From NCBI GenBank assembly GCA_025766275.1, contig JAFKAC010000157.1, positions 1 through 64,000 on the forward strand: 64,000 bases of DNA. The letters are read 5' to 3'. The stretch's first letter is position 1. Every line of letters begins with the position of its first letter. Below the pieces are notes generated by a model, which worked only from the letters and a program-made list of their open reading frames with translations, did not search any database and was not told the DNA's origin. Below, piece after piece: positions 33,202 to 45,682 of this stretch. Made by a program: the position numbers and the translations under genes. Source of the DNA: Lactarius indigo (Eukaryota; Basidiomycota; Agaricomycetes; Russulales; Russulaceae).

Positions 33202-33489
33202 TATCTATGTTAGACTTTGTCGACGCGTGTAAGTGAGGATTGCCTTGCTCATTTACTGTACGCTGACTCTTACTACTACAGTAGATCCCATGATTATGTA
33301 TAAAATCGTGTGTAGAATACGTGCGGTCCTTCCGAATTCCTGTAGTACGGTATCTAACTGTCCCCGTGTCATCAATTTGTTTACGATGCATAATCATCCC
33401 ACTTTATTGTCAGAGTTGAGACCACGCCGTGAGGCACAATAATCAGAGAGTGACTGTGTTTCATGGAAGCTGTCCTCGGGGATTTTAAT
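33202..33489. other. 3' flank of NLR gene 1
   Basis: Non-coding, collinear with 43620-43890. Nothing else seen. Confidence 0.5.
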
Positions 33490-34690
33490 TCACATGTATC
33501 ACCATTTAATGAGGGCGGGACATCCACGGGAGCAGTAGCACAAGAGCCGTACAGGCGCTGCGGAAAATGAGTTGAACTTTGGAAAGGTTGGCGTGCTCAC
33601 CGTACCGCTATTTCGCGCCGCGCTAATATCAATCTCCGGTCCCACGAGATGCAGGTGTTCGCGCACATAAAGAGGTCTGACCTGCCTGACGATGAACATC
33701 CCGTACAATAACATCCCTGACCCACACTTACTGTAAGTTTATATCATTGGCGTGGTGATATCGCTGGCGCCGATGGCCAAACATCAGCGCTTCGTTACAT
33801 GATTCTGTGAAGAAGAGTAAATGCGACGAGTCTATAAGCCGAGAATAAAACAAAAAAAAACAAAAACAAAATAAGATATACAATGGTGTCATCTCAACAA
33901 CCTGTTCCAGCGTTTTGGCATAGGCTCAAATCACAATTGCACACATAACGACAATGCCGGTGCCACTCCCAGTTTCTGAACCTCGCAAGTAGTCGGGCTC
34001 CTGTAAATGAACGACCGGACGCCACCACTTTGCCACCATCGGCGATCGTCGCTCGCACGAGCGCATCGAGCTCCTCGTATCCCTAGACAACCACTCCTAG
34101 ATACCGTGGCGTTATAGGCTTGACGTAGAAATATCTCGATACGCTGTCTTTATCTCAAGATGAGCGAGTAGATGGAAGAGAGAACTACAGATCGGAGAGC
34201 ACGCGACGCACCTGTTGGTCCCGAGACCTCGGCCGTAAGGCATCCAAGTATCGCTGAGGCGCTGAGGCGTTAACAGCCGCCTTCACGCTGGTGTGAACTT
34301 TGTTCTGCGTCATGTGTTGTTTCTTGTATCTGTAGATGTGACGAAAGGGAGACTAGGACCACTATGACCGCGCAACGTCGACGATCGGCTGCTGTAGCGG
34401 AGCGCACGAGAGCAAGGTGAAGGTGAAAAGGGAATAGACCCGGTGGCCAGCTTTCGCGCCACGGGTCTGGAAGACTTTGGTCTTTGCTAAGGGCGGTGCC
34501 GAACTGCAGTCAGAGTCAAGGCCAGAGTAGGGGTCGGACGGACCAAAGGGGAGCACGCCAGTGGGTGTCTCATCTGGCTGACCAGAGGGATAAAAGTAGG
34601 TTCAATGTAATTTTGATGAATGTCCGGTGAGTAAGTAAGATCAACAGGTGTGATGGACACGCACGAGAGGACGCGAAGGAGACAAGGTTC
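33490..34690 (+). repeat. R element, copy 1
   Basis: Conserved non-coding-looking block with further copies at 44218-45467, 50138-50872 and 58073-58757. Shared marks in all copies are a CGCACATAACG-type start, a block near 34000-34080 rich in CGCTCGCACGAGCGCATC, and an end with GACACGCACGAGAG. The first about 440 bp are shared only with copy 2. Minus-strand frames look weakly coding in places (such as ELDALVRATIADGGKVV in copy 1) but shift frame between copies, so if R held a gene it is dead. Confidence 0.6.
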
Positions 34691-35044
34691 GGCTCCGTTC
34701 AAGACGGAGTTCGGTACTGAAACAAATTGAAGTGATTATATAATCCACCCTCGTTGCCCGTGGGACTCAACTCAAACAGCACCTATCCAATCATTGGCAA
34801 TACTGTACCGAACAGAACCTACCGTATTAACAACGAGCAAACGGGCTAGGCGAAGCAAAACCGAGTCGTCCTTCGCACCGTCCTTCTCACCTCAGGTTAG
34901 ACCACCTCTATCACCTCCGAGACGTTTCTACGTTTCCCATGACCCGTCCCCCATGTATGTGCGTGTCGAAGGCTCTATTGTCGACTTTCTGTTCTCTAAC
35001 GCTCTCTTTCCGAATCTTACGCCGAATATGTCAGCAGAAAAGCC

Positions 35045-36948
35045 ATGGCTGGTGACTCGAATCAGCACTCGGCTCCTGTTCCTGGCTTACTGCAGCCAAC
35101 ATTCAATACCATACTCTAGTTTGGCACGATGTCGGATAGCCAGCTGATGCAATCCATTAACCAGCTTTCTCATCCTGCCAAGCGCTCAGTGTCAGGCTTA
35201 TGCTACTCCAACACCACAATGCACCGCTGGTGAGCGCATTCTTTCCACTCTTTTTTTCCCCCCGTCTGCTGTTTATAACTACGCCTTTCATGCAGCTTAC
35301 CAGAAAGATATCGCAAATTGTTCGACTTCTTCGACCCCTCCGCAGCTGCCTGGCAAAAAAACAGCAATCTCGTCCCCACACCCGTAGCTACCTCCGTCGC
35401 CCCCACTCCTGCCACTGTATCACACACTCAACCCCTCGCATATCAGCCACCACCATCACCACCCACCATAGCCGCGCCGCAGACCGCTCTGCCGATCGAT
35501 CTGCGCAGCGCTAGACTGCGTGCCCCGCTCCTAACAACTCAGGCTCCACAATCGACCTACGCTTTGCGCTTGCAAGCTGGCGCGATGCTCCTCGCGCAGT
35601 CCGTCCTCTCCGGCACGACAATCGTTGCCACAGCAACGACAGCAATGTTGACCTTAATGCGCCCAAGACGGGGCGGCATCGTGAGCTACGCTGATCCCGG
35701 CTCGGGAGATGATATACCCGATGCGGGGGAGGTCGACTCGGATGGGTCAGATTTCGTTGCAGCGGTGGGACGCGCATGTCTATTCGCGCGGCACGCGGTG
35801 CGGTTCGCGTCGCCAATGGTGCTACAGTGTATGCAGTCTGTGAGACTCCCGCGGGTGCGTCCCGGACGGAGCTGGACCAGAGCTATCTGGGCCTGATACC
35901 TCCCGCGCGGTTCATAATAGCAAAGCCCTTCGCACCGACGAAGCACGTAGACTTGTGAGTGCGTCTGTTGTCGCTCGTTCTTGCTTGCTCACTCTCATCA
36001 CCTTGCGTGCATAGCTCGGAGAAGCTCGCGGAACAGGCCCAGCGGTCCGTCGCGCTCGTACCGATTCGCGTCGAGTTCGAGATGGACACACACCGCATCC
36101 GCGATTGCTTCGTGTGGAATTTACACGAGCCGCTCGTCACGCCAGAACAATTCACGCGCACCTTTTGCGCTGATCTCGATCTTCCACCGGCTCCGTGGGC
36201 AGACACCGTCGTGGCGCAGATTCGCGCCCAGTTGGAGGACCAGGACGGCGTGGGCAGTATGGAGCTTGCAGTGGACAGGGGAGGTGAGAACGGAGATGAA
36301 ATCCCAGAATGTCGTGTCATTCTTAGCGTGCGTCCCCCCGCGAATCACCTCTCATCCGCCGCCCTAACCTATCGCCTTTCAGATCGACGTGCAGGTGGAC
36401 AACCACCACCTGCTCGACCACATCGAGTGGGACTTACGCTCCGGACTCACACCAGAAGAGTTCACGCATCAGCTCTGCCTCGATCTCGGACTCGCGGGCG
36501 AGGCAGAGCCCCTGATCACGCATGCGGTACACGAGGAACTCATGAAGCATAAGGACGCGATCGAGTGGGCGGTCATTGGCGGGTTCCCGATGGAGCAGGC
36601 GGCGAGCGCAGAGGATGGGTCGAAGGACAAGAGCGCGCTCGGGGTGATGAAGGACAAAACTGGGCTCGGGCTCGGATGGGGCCGGACGCCGAAGGAGGGT
36701 CGGGGACCGCGGATCTTGCGGAGCGTTTGGAGGGACTGGGCAGAAGCTGAGGAATTTAAGACGCTGTGGGAGATGCTGTCACAGGAGGTGGAGAGGCGCG
36801 AGATCGAGCGGGAGCGCGCGAGTAGGTGCGTCGCGCGGATTCTTTCTTTTTCTATTTTTATTAATGAGGGTTGGGTCGTTACAGACGGCTACGGAGAGAG
36901 ACATCGAAGTTCCAGAGTTCGACCAGGACGAAAAGGATACGATACTAG
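35045..36948 (+). pseudogene. SNF5/SFH1 pseudogene, copy 2 (N-terminal half broken, SNF5 repeats intact)
   Basis: Collinear with the intact gene at 24214. Exon 1 has an in-frame TAG where the parent reads LQFG, caused by a small insertion and base changes near 35109-35120, and a 2-bp deletion further on. Exon 2 has at least two frameshifts (near 35345 and 35765). Exons 3-5 (about 36016-36948), which encode both SNF5 repeats and the C-terminal tail, remain open and in phase, and an in-frame ATG at 35776 could start a truncated protein of these domains. Probably a pseudogene; transcript data could change that. Confidence 0.8.
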
Positions 36949-38786
36949 CTCTGTTCCTCCACACTTTCCACTTTTGTTCTTTCTTTTTTTCTTTTTCCTT
37001 ATTTTTTTTTCTTGTGATTTTCCGGCTCGGGCTCATAAATTATTGCTTGACTCTTTCACAAGGCAAGAATAATACAGTACAGCTCAGCCTACAATATGGT
37101 AAGAGTAAAGGGACGCTTTAATTGTGGACGTGCTCAGTTCTGCGGATAGTTACACTAGATTGGAGCGTGCAACCGCTTGCTGCATCATCTACACTTGCAG
37201 TACGAGGATCTATGTATCGTAGTCTTTCAACGGAAGGACCCACGCGCTGCGTCATTGTTGGGCCTGTCCCCACAGCCTCCGTCGCATCGTCCGTGGTGGG
37301 CGCATCAATCTGTTGTTCCACTCTTGGTTCCACTCTCTCACCTGCGAACGATCATCCCGCCCGCACCGACAATGCGTCGCCCGTTCCCAGGCGCGAGATT
37401 ATTCCCTGTATGGTATATCCATCCATATACCGGACGGAGTGTTAGCAACGAGAAGTGATTCAGGGTCGTGTGAACCCTATATCATCCGGATTAGGGGAAC
37501 TGCGGCCAAGGTGCAGTAACTTACAATTCAGTAACCCTGACAGCACCATCTTACGCCCAGTGGTCTTAGGTAGGACATCATTCCAAGCTCCTGTCAATCT
37601 CCTGTCGATCTTATTTATCGCCTATTGCACCAATGCCACTAATTTTGGCATGCCGGAAATATCCCCGAGGTGTTCCCGCTGGGGCTCAGTGTCCCCGAGC
37701 AGAATCGAAACAGTCAATGATTATTTTTCGTTAGAAGCGTCCTAAATGTTATCGTGAAAGAGCCTCGTCATCTGTGAGACTTGCCGGAATGGGCATCTTC
37801 GCATGTCGCTCTCCTGCCGGCGATCTCTTTTGACCCTTGTCCTTTGGTCGACTGGGCGATCGTCCAATCTTATTCACTCAATACACTCATGATGCGATAA
37901 AGCTCGCCATGAGCTGGGACGTCACCCCTTCTCGATGGAGCCCTCTTCCATGGTCTCCAGTGTTCCCACCACGCTCAAGGGCAGTCAAGTCTCGCCGGAT
38001 GCATTGCATGGGAATGAGAGTAGTTATTACTCTGAGAAAGGCTAACTTACGAGCTTGCTTACGAGGTTCGGCTTGAACCAGAAGACGATCCTCAGAGGCT
38101 GTCTCTCCTTCTTCACTGGATCGCAGTTGTGACCAAGGACATAGGTCCCGTTTCTCAGATCTCGCAAAACACATTGGCGGGCATGCCTTGACAGCTATCG
38201 TCCTCTCAGTCACAAACCCGGCAGTACGTGATGTTTCTCAATTGGGAACTCTCCTCTTCCGATTTTGGGCATTTTTGTATTTGTAATATTTTCTGCGACG
38301 AACATTGCCATCAGTCAACATCGCTGTGCAAAGTAATCGAGTGCCTGTAGCACTTGGTGTGGAAATACATTTGAGTTGGGATGAGTGTCGCCCTTTTTTG
38401 TTTAGGAATAATTTACATTGCTTCATAAGCTACTTGCACGTGAGGACAAGCGCCGGAGTCCCACGACCGAGGACTTCGCCGGCTGGTGTCGACTGCACTC
38501 CTACACTTGGTAATCGAGAAGTCTTGCGAGAAGTTGTTCCGGTTCAGTGGGGACATGGTTTGTAACTTGCAAAACCCGTCTGGGAGCGATGAACGAATCC
38601 AGGTGTCACGTCTTGCCTGTGTCGATTTTGTGTGTGCGCGTCTATACGGTGGCTGGGTCCTAGGATTGTTACGGCAATACTGTAGTACACGAGGCGTACC
38701 TGCAGTGCTGATGTGCATCAGTGCCACCTGCCCACTTGCGATTGTTATCTCTCTAAGCGTTCTATCACTCTACTCCAACTTTCTCT
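36949..38786. other. Spacer of unit 2 and upstream region of NLR gene 2
   Basis: No gene. Collinear with 26197-28393 but shorter: most of the MFS relic and its flanks are deleted (junction near 37955). 37790-37880 keeps the P450-type 5' flank. Confidence 0.6.
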
Positions 38787-41700
38787 ATGTCTCAACTTCC
38801 GTCTTCTTCCACTTCTAACACAAATTTCGAGGCAATATTTACAGCTGCTTTGGAGGCATACAAAAAGCAGACAAAGAACGATATTACCGCCCATCCCCTA
38901 GCCACCCAGCTGACGTCCTGCGACTCTCCCGCTACCGTTCTCGACCTGCTCCGAGCCCAACTCCAGGCCGTTGATGAATCTCAAAGTGCAAACGGAAAGC
39001 TGACAAACTGGCTCGATCCAACCGTCAACGTCTTGTTCGCGTTCTCCACGACCCTAGGAAACGCAGTCGGACTGGTAATTACTAGAGGTTAAGGCGTGGG
39101 ATCTACCCTCTGACGTGTTCAATCGATAGGTATACCCACCTTCGAATGCGATCTTCGCGGGAATTGGAGTCCTCCTCCAAGTGAGCATCTTTCTCGACCC
39201 GGCACAGCTTTCGTGACAAATGCGTCGCTTAGGCCGTCAAGGATGTCCGCGCTAGCCAAGATGCTCTCGTAGAGCTGTTTGGCCGCATGGACGAGTTTTT
39301 TAAGCGTCTTGAAAAACATATAGAAGTCCGGCCGACCGCAGCTATGATGGACGTGATCGTAAAGATCATGGTTGAGGTTCTCTCGATCCTTGGGATTGTG
39401 ACGAAGGAGATCGGGCGCGGAACCATGAGTATGTTCTTCCGTGTTGATATATCTCCCAATATCGACGTTTTGTGCAGAGAAGTACCTGAAGAAGCTGGTT
39501 GGAAGGAAGGACGTGGAGGACGCGCTTCGGCGTCTAGACAAATTGACGCAAGCCGAGGCCCTGATGGCAGCAGCGGAAACTCTGGCAATCGCTCACGGTA
39601 TCGATGACAAGGTCCAGATCATCGATGGCAAGGTGGAGGGCGTCGACAGCAATGTACAGGGTGTCGACCACAAAGTCGGCTCTATCATTCAAGGTCGGTC
39701 ATACCTCCATCAACCAGTCACCGAATTTGTCCTTAGCTCTTTACTTGATCAGGTGTAAAGGAGACCGAGATGACGATTCAACAACTGGTTGATCAAGTCA
39801 GCGACCTAAATAGTTCGTGATCTTATAACCTCATCACCGACGACCACGGAAATTTGACATCTCTTACAGGGAATGAGATCCGCAGGGACCTTCGAACCTG
39901 GATCGCTCCCCCCGATCCATCTGTCAATTACAACACTGCATCCGGTCTTCATCACGAGGGTACCGCGTCCTGGTGTATCAAAGGGAACACCCTGGCGGTT
40001 TGGAAAACCTCTGGTTCCTTGTTATGGATTCACGGAAGACGTACGCATCCCATCACCATCTGAGTTTTGATTACCGCTAACGACCCCTAAATCGATAGCT
40101 GGGTCCGGGAAGAGTATTCTCAGGTGTGTTGACCCCCATCGAGTTGCGTCCTAATCGAACTCATATGATCGACAAGCTCCGTGATCATCCGGGACATCAA
40201 ATCCATGTCCGATTCCGGGTCAGCTTTATTAGCGTATTTTTACTTCGACTTCAAGAACAAAGAAAAACAAGACTCCCGCGCTTTATTATCCTCCCTCCTT
40301 TTCCAACTCTCCGATCAATCCGATATGTTTTTCGGCGCTCTTTTCTCCTTGTACACTATGCACACAAAGGGATCGGAACAACCGACTGTCGACTCGCTTG
40401 CGGAGTGCCTCAAGAATATGCTCAAGAGGGTAGAACAAGTGCCGATATATCTCGTCATGGATGCTCTCGACGAGTGTCCCAACGATTCGGGAATCCCAAC
40501 TGCACGTGAAATGGTCTTAAACCTAGTGAAAGAACTTGTCGATCTTCGCCGTCCTAACCTGCGCCTCTGCGCCACGAGCCGCCCAGAGTTCGATATTCGC
40601 AACAAGCTCGTGACTGCGGCAACTCAACAACTATCCATTCACGACGAAAGCGGACAAAGGCGAGACATCAACAACTATGTTACCTATATTGTTCGCACGG
40701 ATGAAAGGATGAAGAAATGGCGCGACGACGACAGGGCTGCGGTCATTGAGAATCTGACAAAGAATGCAGACGGAATGTGAGGGCGTCTTCGATTCGACAT
40801 AATCATACCGTTATCTCATGTGCTCACACAGGTTCCGATGGGTCTTTTGTCAATTGGAGGTCTTGCGGCACTGTTTCCCTGCCAATCTACGTCAGGTCCT
40901 CGCCGCACTGCCCAGATCACTGGACGAGACGTACATGCGTATCCTCAAGGAGATCAATCACGTGAATCGGGCGCTCGCGTATCGACTTTTGCAGTGTCTC
41001 ACGGTTGCCAGTCGTCCACTCCGTGTCGAGGAACTCGCAGAAGTGCTCGCGTTCGACTTGAGCACAGGAGGAATCCCGAAATTGATCGCGGGTTGGCGGT
41101 GGGAAGACCAAGAAGAAGCGGTGCTGTCGGCATGTTCCAGTTTGGTTTCCGTAATCATCCACAATGGCTCCCGGATTGTTCAGTTTTCGCATTTCTCGGT
41201 AAAAGAATTCTTGACATCGGATCGGCTGAAGAGTTGCGCGGAAGAAATGTCCCAGTTTTATATTCCCATCGAACCTTCCCACGTGATCCTTGCCCAGGCT
41301 TGTCTCGGCGTGCTGTTCCGCCTGGGCTCCCTGTATGACCCTACCGACGAAGACAGCATCGAGGAGGTCGAGAGAATTCCTTTTTGTGAATACGCGGCGG
41401 AATATTGGTATCGACATGCGGAGATCGGAAATGTGGAATCGGAGATAAAAGATGCAATGGACGATTTCTTCGATGCGGACAAGCCACATTTTTCAGCATG
41501 GGTCCGATTGCGATCCCGGCACGATGATTCCTTGTCGGATCTCATGACTGCGAAGCGAGGAGGCGGACTACATTCAGCAGCTCCCTTATATTTCGCCGCA
41601 AGGAGGGGATTCCGTGGTGTAGTGGAACGCCTGATAATCAAGCACCCGCAGCAAGTAAAAGCTTGGGTTGGTTCACGCGGTACTCCATTGCATGCGTCGG

Positions 41701-43619
41701 TGCTCGGGGGGCATATCAAGGTTGCTCAGTTACTATTAGAGTCTGGCGCCAACATAAATTCGGGCACTGCACTCATATGGACTCGACTACATATCAATTC
41801 ACGCTCTGGAAGCAAGTTGACTCCGCTGCATATTGTTTCGCAAGAGGGACATCATGAGATAGGGAAGTGGTTGTTGGACAACGGCGCACACGCGAACTCC
41901 CAGGATGAAAACGGCAAGACTCCACTGCATTTCGCAGCGGCCCGTGGTTACCCCGAAGTCTGTCGGATACTACTCAAGCGCGATGCAATGGTCAATTCTC
42001 GGGATCACTCTGGGCATACTTCTGTACACAGTGTACTGAAGAGTGAAAACCCTGACTTGGGAATTCTGCGGTTATTGCTAGACCACAATGCGGATGTGAA
42101 CGTGTACAGCAAGGGGGGAAACACTCCTCTACATTTGGCAGTTTCCCACAGTAACCTCGAGGCTTGTCGGATACTACTCGATTGCAATGCGGAGGTCAAT
42201 TCACGGAATCACTCCGGATCCACTCCACTTCTCATTGCCTTGCAGGATGAAGAACCCGACATTTCGCAGCTGTTGCTAGACCACAATGCGGATGTGCACG
42301 TGCCCGACAAGAGGGGAAACACTCCACTACATTTCGCAGCTTCCCATGGTTATCTCGAGGCTTGTCGGGTACTAGTCGGGCGTAATGCAGAGGTCAATGC
42401 TCGGAACCATGATCGATCTACCCCATTTCTCAAAGCTTCAGGGAGTGGAAACCCTGATGTCTTGCGGTTATTACTAGACCACAATCCAGACGATCACGTG
42501 CACGATAAGAACGGAAACACTCCACTGCATTTGGCTGCGTCTCGCGGTAATCTCGAGGTTTGTCGGATCCTGCTCGGGCGCGGTGCGGAGGTCAATTCCC
42601 GGGATCATGACGGATCCAGCCCACTTCTCCTTGCAATGCGGCATAGCAAACCTGACGTTTTGCGACTATTGCTGGACCACAATGCGGATGTGCATGTGCA
42701 CAACAAGAGAGGGAACACTCCGCTGCATTTGGCAGCGTCCAAGGGTCACCTCGAGGTTTGTCGGGTATTACTTGAGCGCAATGTGGAGGTCAATTCGCGG
42801 AATGGTAAACTATCTACCCCATTTCTCAGAGCATCGGGGAGTGGAAATCCTGACGTTTTGCGGTTATTGCTGGACCACAATGCGAACGACCATGTGCATG
42901 ACAAGAGTGGAAACACCCCACTGCACTTGGCAGCATCCAGCGGCAGTCTCGAGGCTTGTCGGATACTACTCGAGCGCAATGCAGAGGTCAATTCCCGGGA
43001 TCACAATGGATCTACTCCACTTCACCTTGCGTTACAGGGGCGCAATTATGGCGTTTCGCGGTTTTTGCTGGACCACAATGCGGATGTGCACGTGCAAGAC
43101 AAGACGGGAGATACTCCACTACACTTGGTAGCGTCACATTACTTCAGTGGCCTTGAAGTTTGTCGGATACTACTCGAGCGTGGTGCAAAGGTTGATTCCC
43201 GGAACCATGATCGACTTACACCACTTCTCCGAGCATTACTGAGTGGAAGCTCTGACGTTTTGCGGTTATTTCTGGACCACAACGCGGATGTGGACGTGCG
43301 CGACAAGAAGGGAAATACTTCCCTGCATTTGGCCGCGTACCACGGTTACCTCAATAAATGTCGGATACTACTCGAGCACGGTGCAAAGGTCAATTCCTGC
43401 AACAACAAGAAATCGACCCCATTACATCTAGCAGCACGTTATGGAAGCTCAGAAATTGTACAGCTCCTGCTCGACTACGGTGCGGACGTGCAGATGCGCA
43501 ACCTTGGCAGAAAAACTGCACTGGATGTTGCCCGTAGCGCCGGAAAACGGAAAGTCGTACAATTACTCTCCCGGCACTCTCCCAACACGCTAGGGGATGA
43601 ACGAACGAGGCGGGTATAA
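38787..43619 (+). CDS. NLR protein, Goodbye-NACHT-ankyrin architecture, copy 2
   Basis: Close paralogue of the NLR at 28394 with the same nine-exon structure: 38787-39074, 39130-39180, 39233-39428, 39478-39693, 39753-39812, 39870-40040, 40099-40123, 40177-40776 and 40832-43619, together 1464 aa. The P-loop GRPGSGKS and Walker B YLVMDALDE are kept. Differences from copy 1 include seven extra codons in exon 4 (a further GVD..V unit in the linker between Goodbye and NACHT), one extra Leu in an ankyrin repeat (LRLLLDH, where copy 1 has LRLLDH), and scattered substitutions concentrated in the ankyrin region. No stop or frameshift was seen. Both copies keeping full-length frames after duplication argues that both are, or recently were, functional. 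Confidence 0.92.
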
Positions 43620-44217
43620 TATCTATGTTAGACATTGTCGACGCGTGTAAGTGAGGATTGCCTTGCTTATTTAGTGTACGCTGACTGTTACTACTACAGT
43701 ATATCCCATGATTATGTATGAAATCGCGTGTAGAATACGTGCGGTCCTTCCGAATTCCTGTAGTGCGGCATGTAACTGTCCCCATGTCACCAATTTGTGT
43801 ACTATTCATAATCATCTCGCTTTATTGCCAGAGTCGAGGCCACGCAGTAAGGCACAGCAATCAGAGAGTGACAATGATTCATGGAAATTGTCTTCGGGCA
43901 TTTCAATCGACACATTGTTGGACGAGTCAACCGCCGGTAGCGCGGACCGTGGACCGTGGTTATGATCACTATAATTCCGTTTTTGTCAGTCAATTGCCCG
44001 ATGCGCCCCCGGAGGGGCTTAATTAACTATAGTTCTTTCATACTCTTAAGCCCGGAGATTAGCGTGTATGCGCCTCAGTCATTCTTTCTTCTGACTGAGG
44101 TGGGTATCTTTTACTGCTCCGGCTTAATACTGTGACGCTGACCAACTCGTATACGATGCGACGTCGTATTTGATAGCTTCCGTAAACGCCGCTGAACGCC
44201 ACAGATCCTCGTGTCAC
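43620..44217. other. 3' flank of NLR gene 2
   Basis: 43620-43890 matches the flank of NLR gene 1. About 43890-44215 has no counterpart there. No gene seen. Confidence 0.5.
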
Positions 44218-45467
44218 AACACACATATCACCACTTAATGAGGGCGGGACATCCCCGAGAGCCGTAGCTCAAGAGCAGAACAGGCGCTGCGGAAAATGAC
44301 TTGAACTTTTGAAAGGTTGGCGTGCTCACTGTACTGCTATTTCGCGCTGCGATAATATCAATTTCCGGTCCCACGAGGTGCAGGGGTGTTCACGCGCATA
44401 AAGAGGTCTGACTTGTCTGACGATGAAAAACCCGTACAATAACATCCCTGACCCACGCTTACTGTAAGTTTATATCATTGGCGTGGTGATATCGCTGGGG
44501 CCGATGGCCAAACTTCAGCGCTTCGTTACATGATTCTGTGAAGAAGAGTCAATGTGACGAGTCTATAAGCCGAGGATAAGACAAAAAAATAAAAACAAAA
44601 CAAGATATACAATGGTGTCATCTCAACAACCTGTTCCAGCGTTTTGGCGTCGGCGCAAATCACAATTGCGCACATAACGCCGGTGCCACTCCCAGTTTAT
44701 GAACCTTGCAAGTAGTCAGGCTCTTATAAATGAACGACCGGACGCCACCGCCTTGCCACCATCGGCGATCCTCGCTCGCACGAGCGCATCGAGCTCCGAG
44801 TATCCCTAGACAGCGACTCGTAGATACCGTGGCGTTATAGGCTTGACGTGGATATCTCTCGATATGCTGTCTTTGTCTCAAGACGAACGAGTAGATGAAA
44901 GAGAGAACCACAGATCGGAGAGCACGCAACGCACCTGTTGGTTCCAAGACCTCGGCCGTAAGGTATCCAAGTGTGGATGAAGTGTTAACAACCTCCTTCG
45001 CGCTGGTGTGAACATTCTTCTGCGTCGTACGTTGTTTCGTGTATCTGTAGATGTGACGGAAGGAGGACTAGGTCCACTATGACTATGCAACGTCAACAAT
45101 CAGCTGCTGTAGCGAAGCGCGCGAGAGCAAGACGAAGGTGAAAAGGCAATAGACCTGGTGGCCAGCTTTCGTGCGACAGGTCTGGAAGACTTTAGTCTTT
45201 GCTAAGGGTGCCTCGACATCCCGCCATCCCTACCTTTTGGTGGCGTGGCTTGGAATATTACTGGTGCCGAACTGCAGTCAGAGTCAAGGTCAGAGTAGGG
45301 GTCGGACAAACCCAAAGGGGAGCACGCCGCCAGTGGATGCCTCATCTGACTGACCAGAGGGATCGAAGTAGGTTCAATGTAAATTTGATGGGTATCCGGT
45401 AAGTAAGTAAGATCAACAGCCTGAGGTGGGATGGACGCGCACGAGAGAGGAGGCGAAGGAGACAAGG
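44218..45467 (+). repeat. R element, copy 2
   Basis: Closest to R copy 1, including the extended left part from the CACCACTTAATGAGGGCGGG block. It has a small insertion near 45208-45260 containing GGTGGCGTGGCTTGGAATAT, which is also present in copies 3 and 4 but missing from copy 1. Copy 1 has therefore lost it, and copies 2-4 show the older state. Confidence 0.6.
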
Positions 45468-45682
45468 TTCGACTCCGCTCCGCTTGAGAAGTGGACGCAA
45501 TTACAGATTACAGTACTGTAGTTCTACACAAGGTCACAACGTGGCCTGGTAGATACGGTCTGTGAGACGTTTCTGCGATCCCCCCCGACTTGCACCCGTG
45601 TTCGTGCCTGTCGAAGGCTCTATTCTTCGTCGACATTCCATCTTCCAGCACTCTTTCACTATCGGCAATTGTCAGCAAAGCC

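Larger units (their letters stand above)
24040..34690 (+). repeat. Segmental duplication unit 1 (SNF5, MFS relic, NLR, R element)
   Basis: Direct duplication with 34885-45467, offset about 10.4-10.8 kb. Homology covers the SNF5 promoter and exons, the spacer, the NLR gene and the R element. The order SNF5, spacer, gene, R is the same as in units 3 and 4, where the gene is a P450. Confidence 0.85.
34885..45467 (+). repeat. Segmental duplication unit 2 (SNF5 pseudogene, NLR 2, R element)
   Basis: Second copy of the unit at 24040-34690, in the same orientation. The NLR gene is the best-preserved part. The SNF5 copy and spacer have accumulated frameshifts and deletions, which suggests selection on the NLR but not on SNF5. 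Confidence 0.85.
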
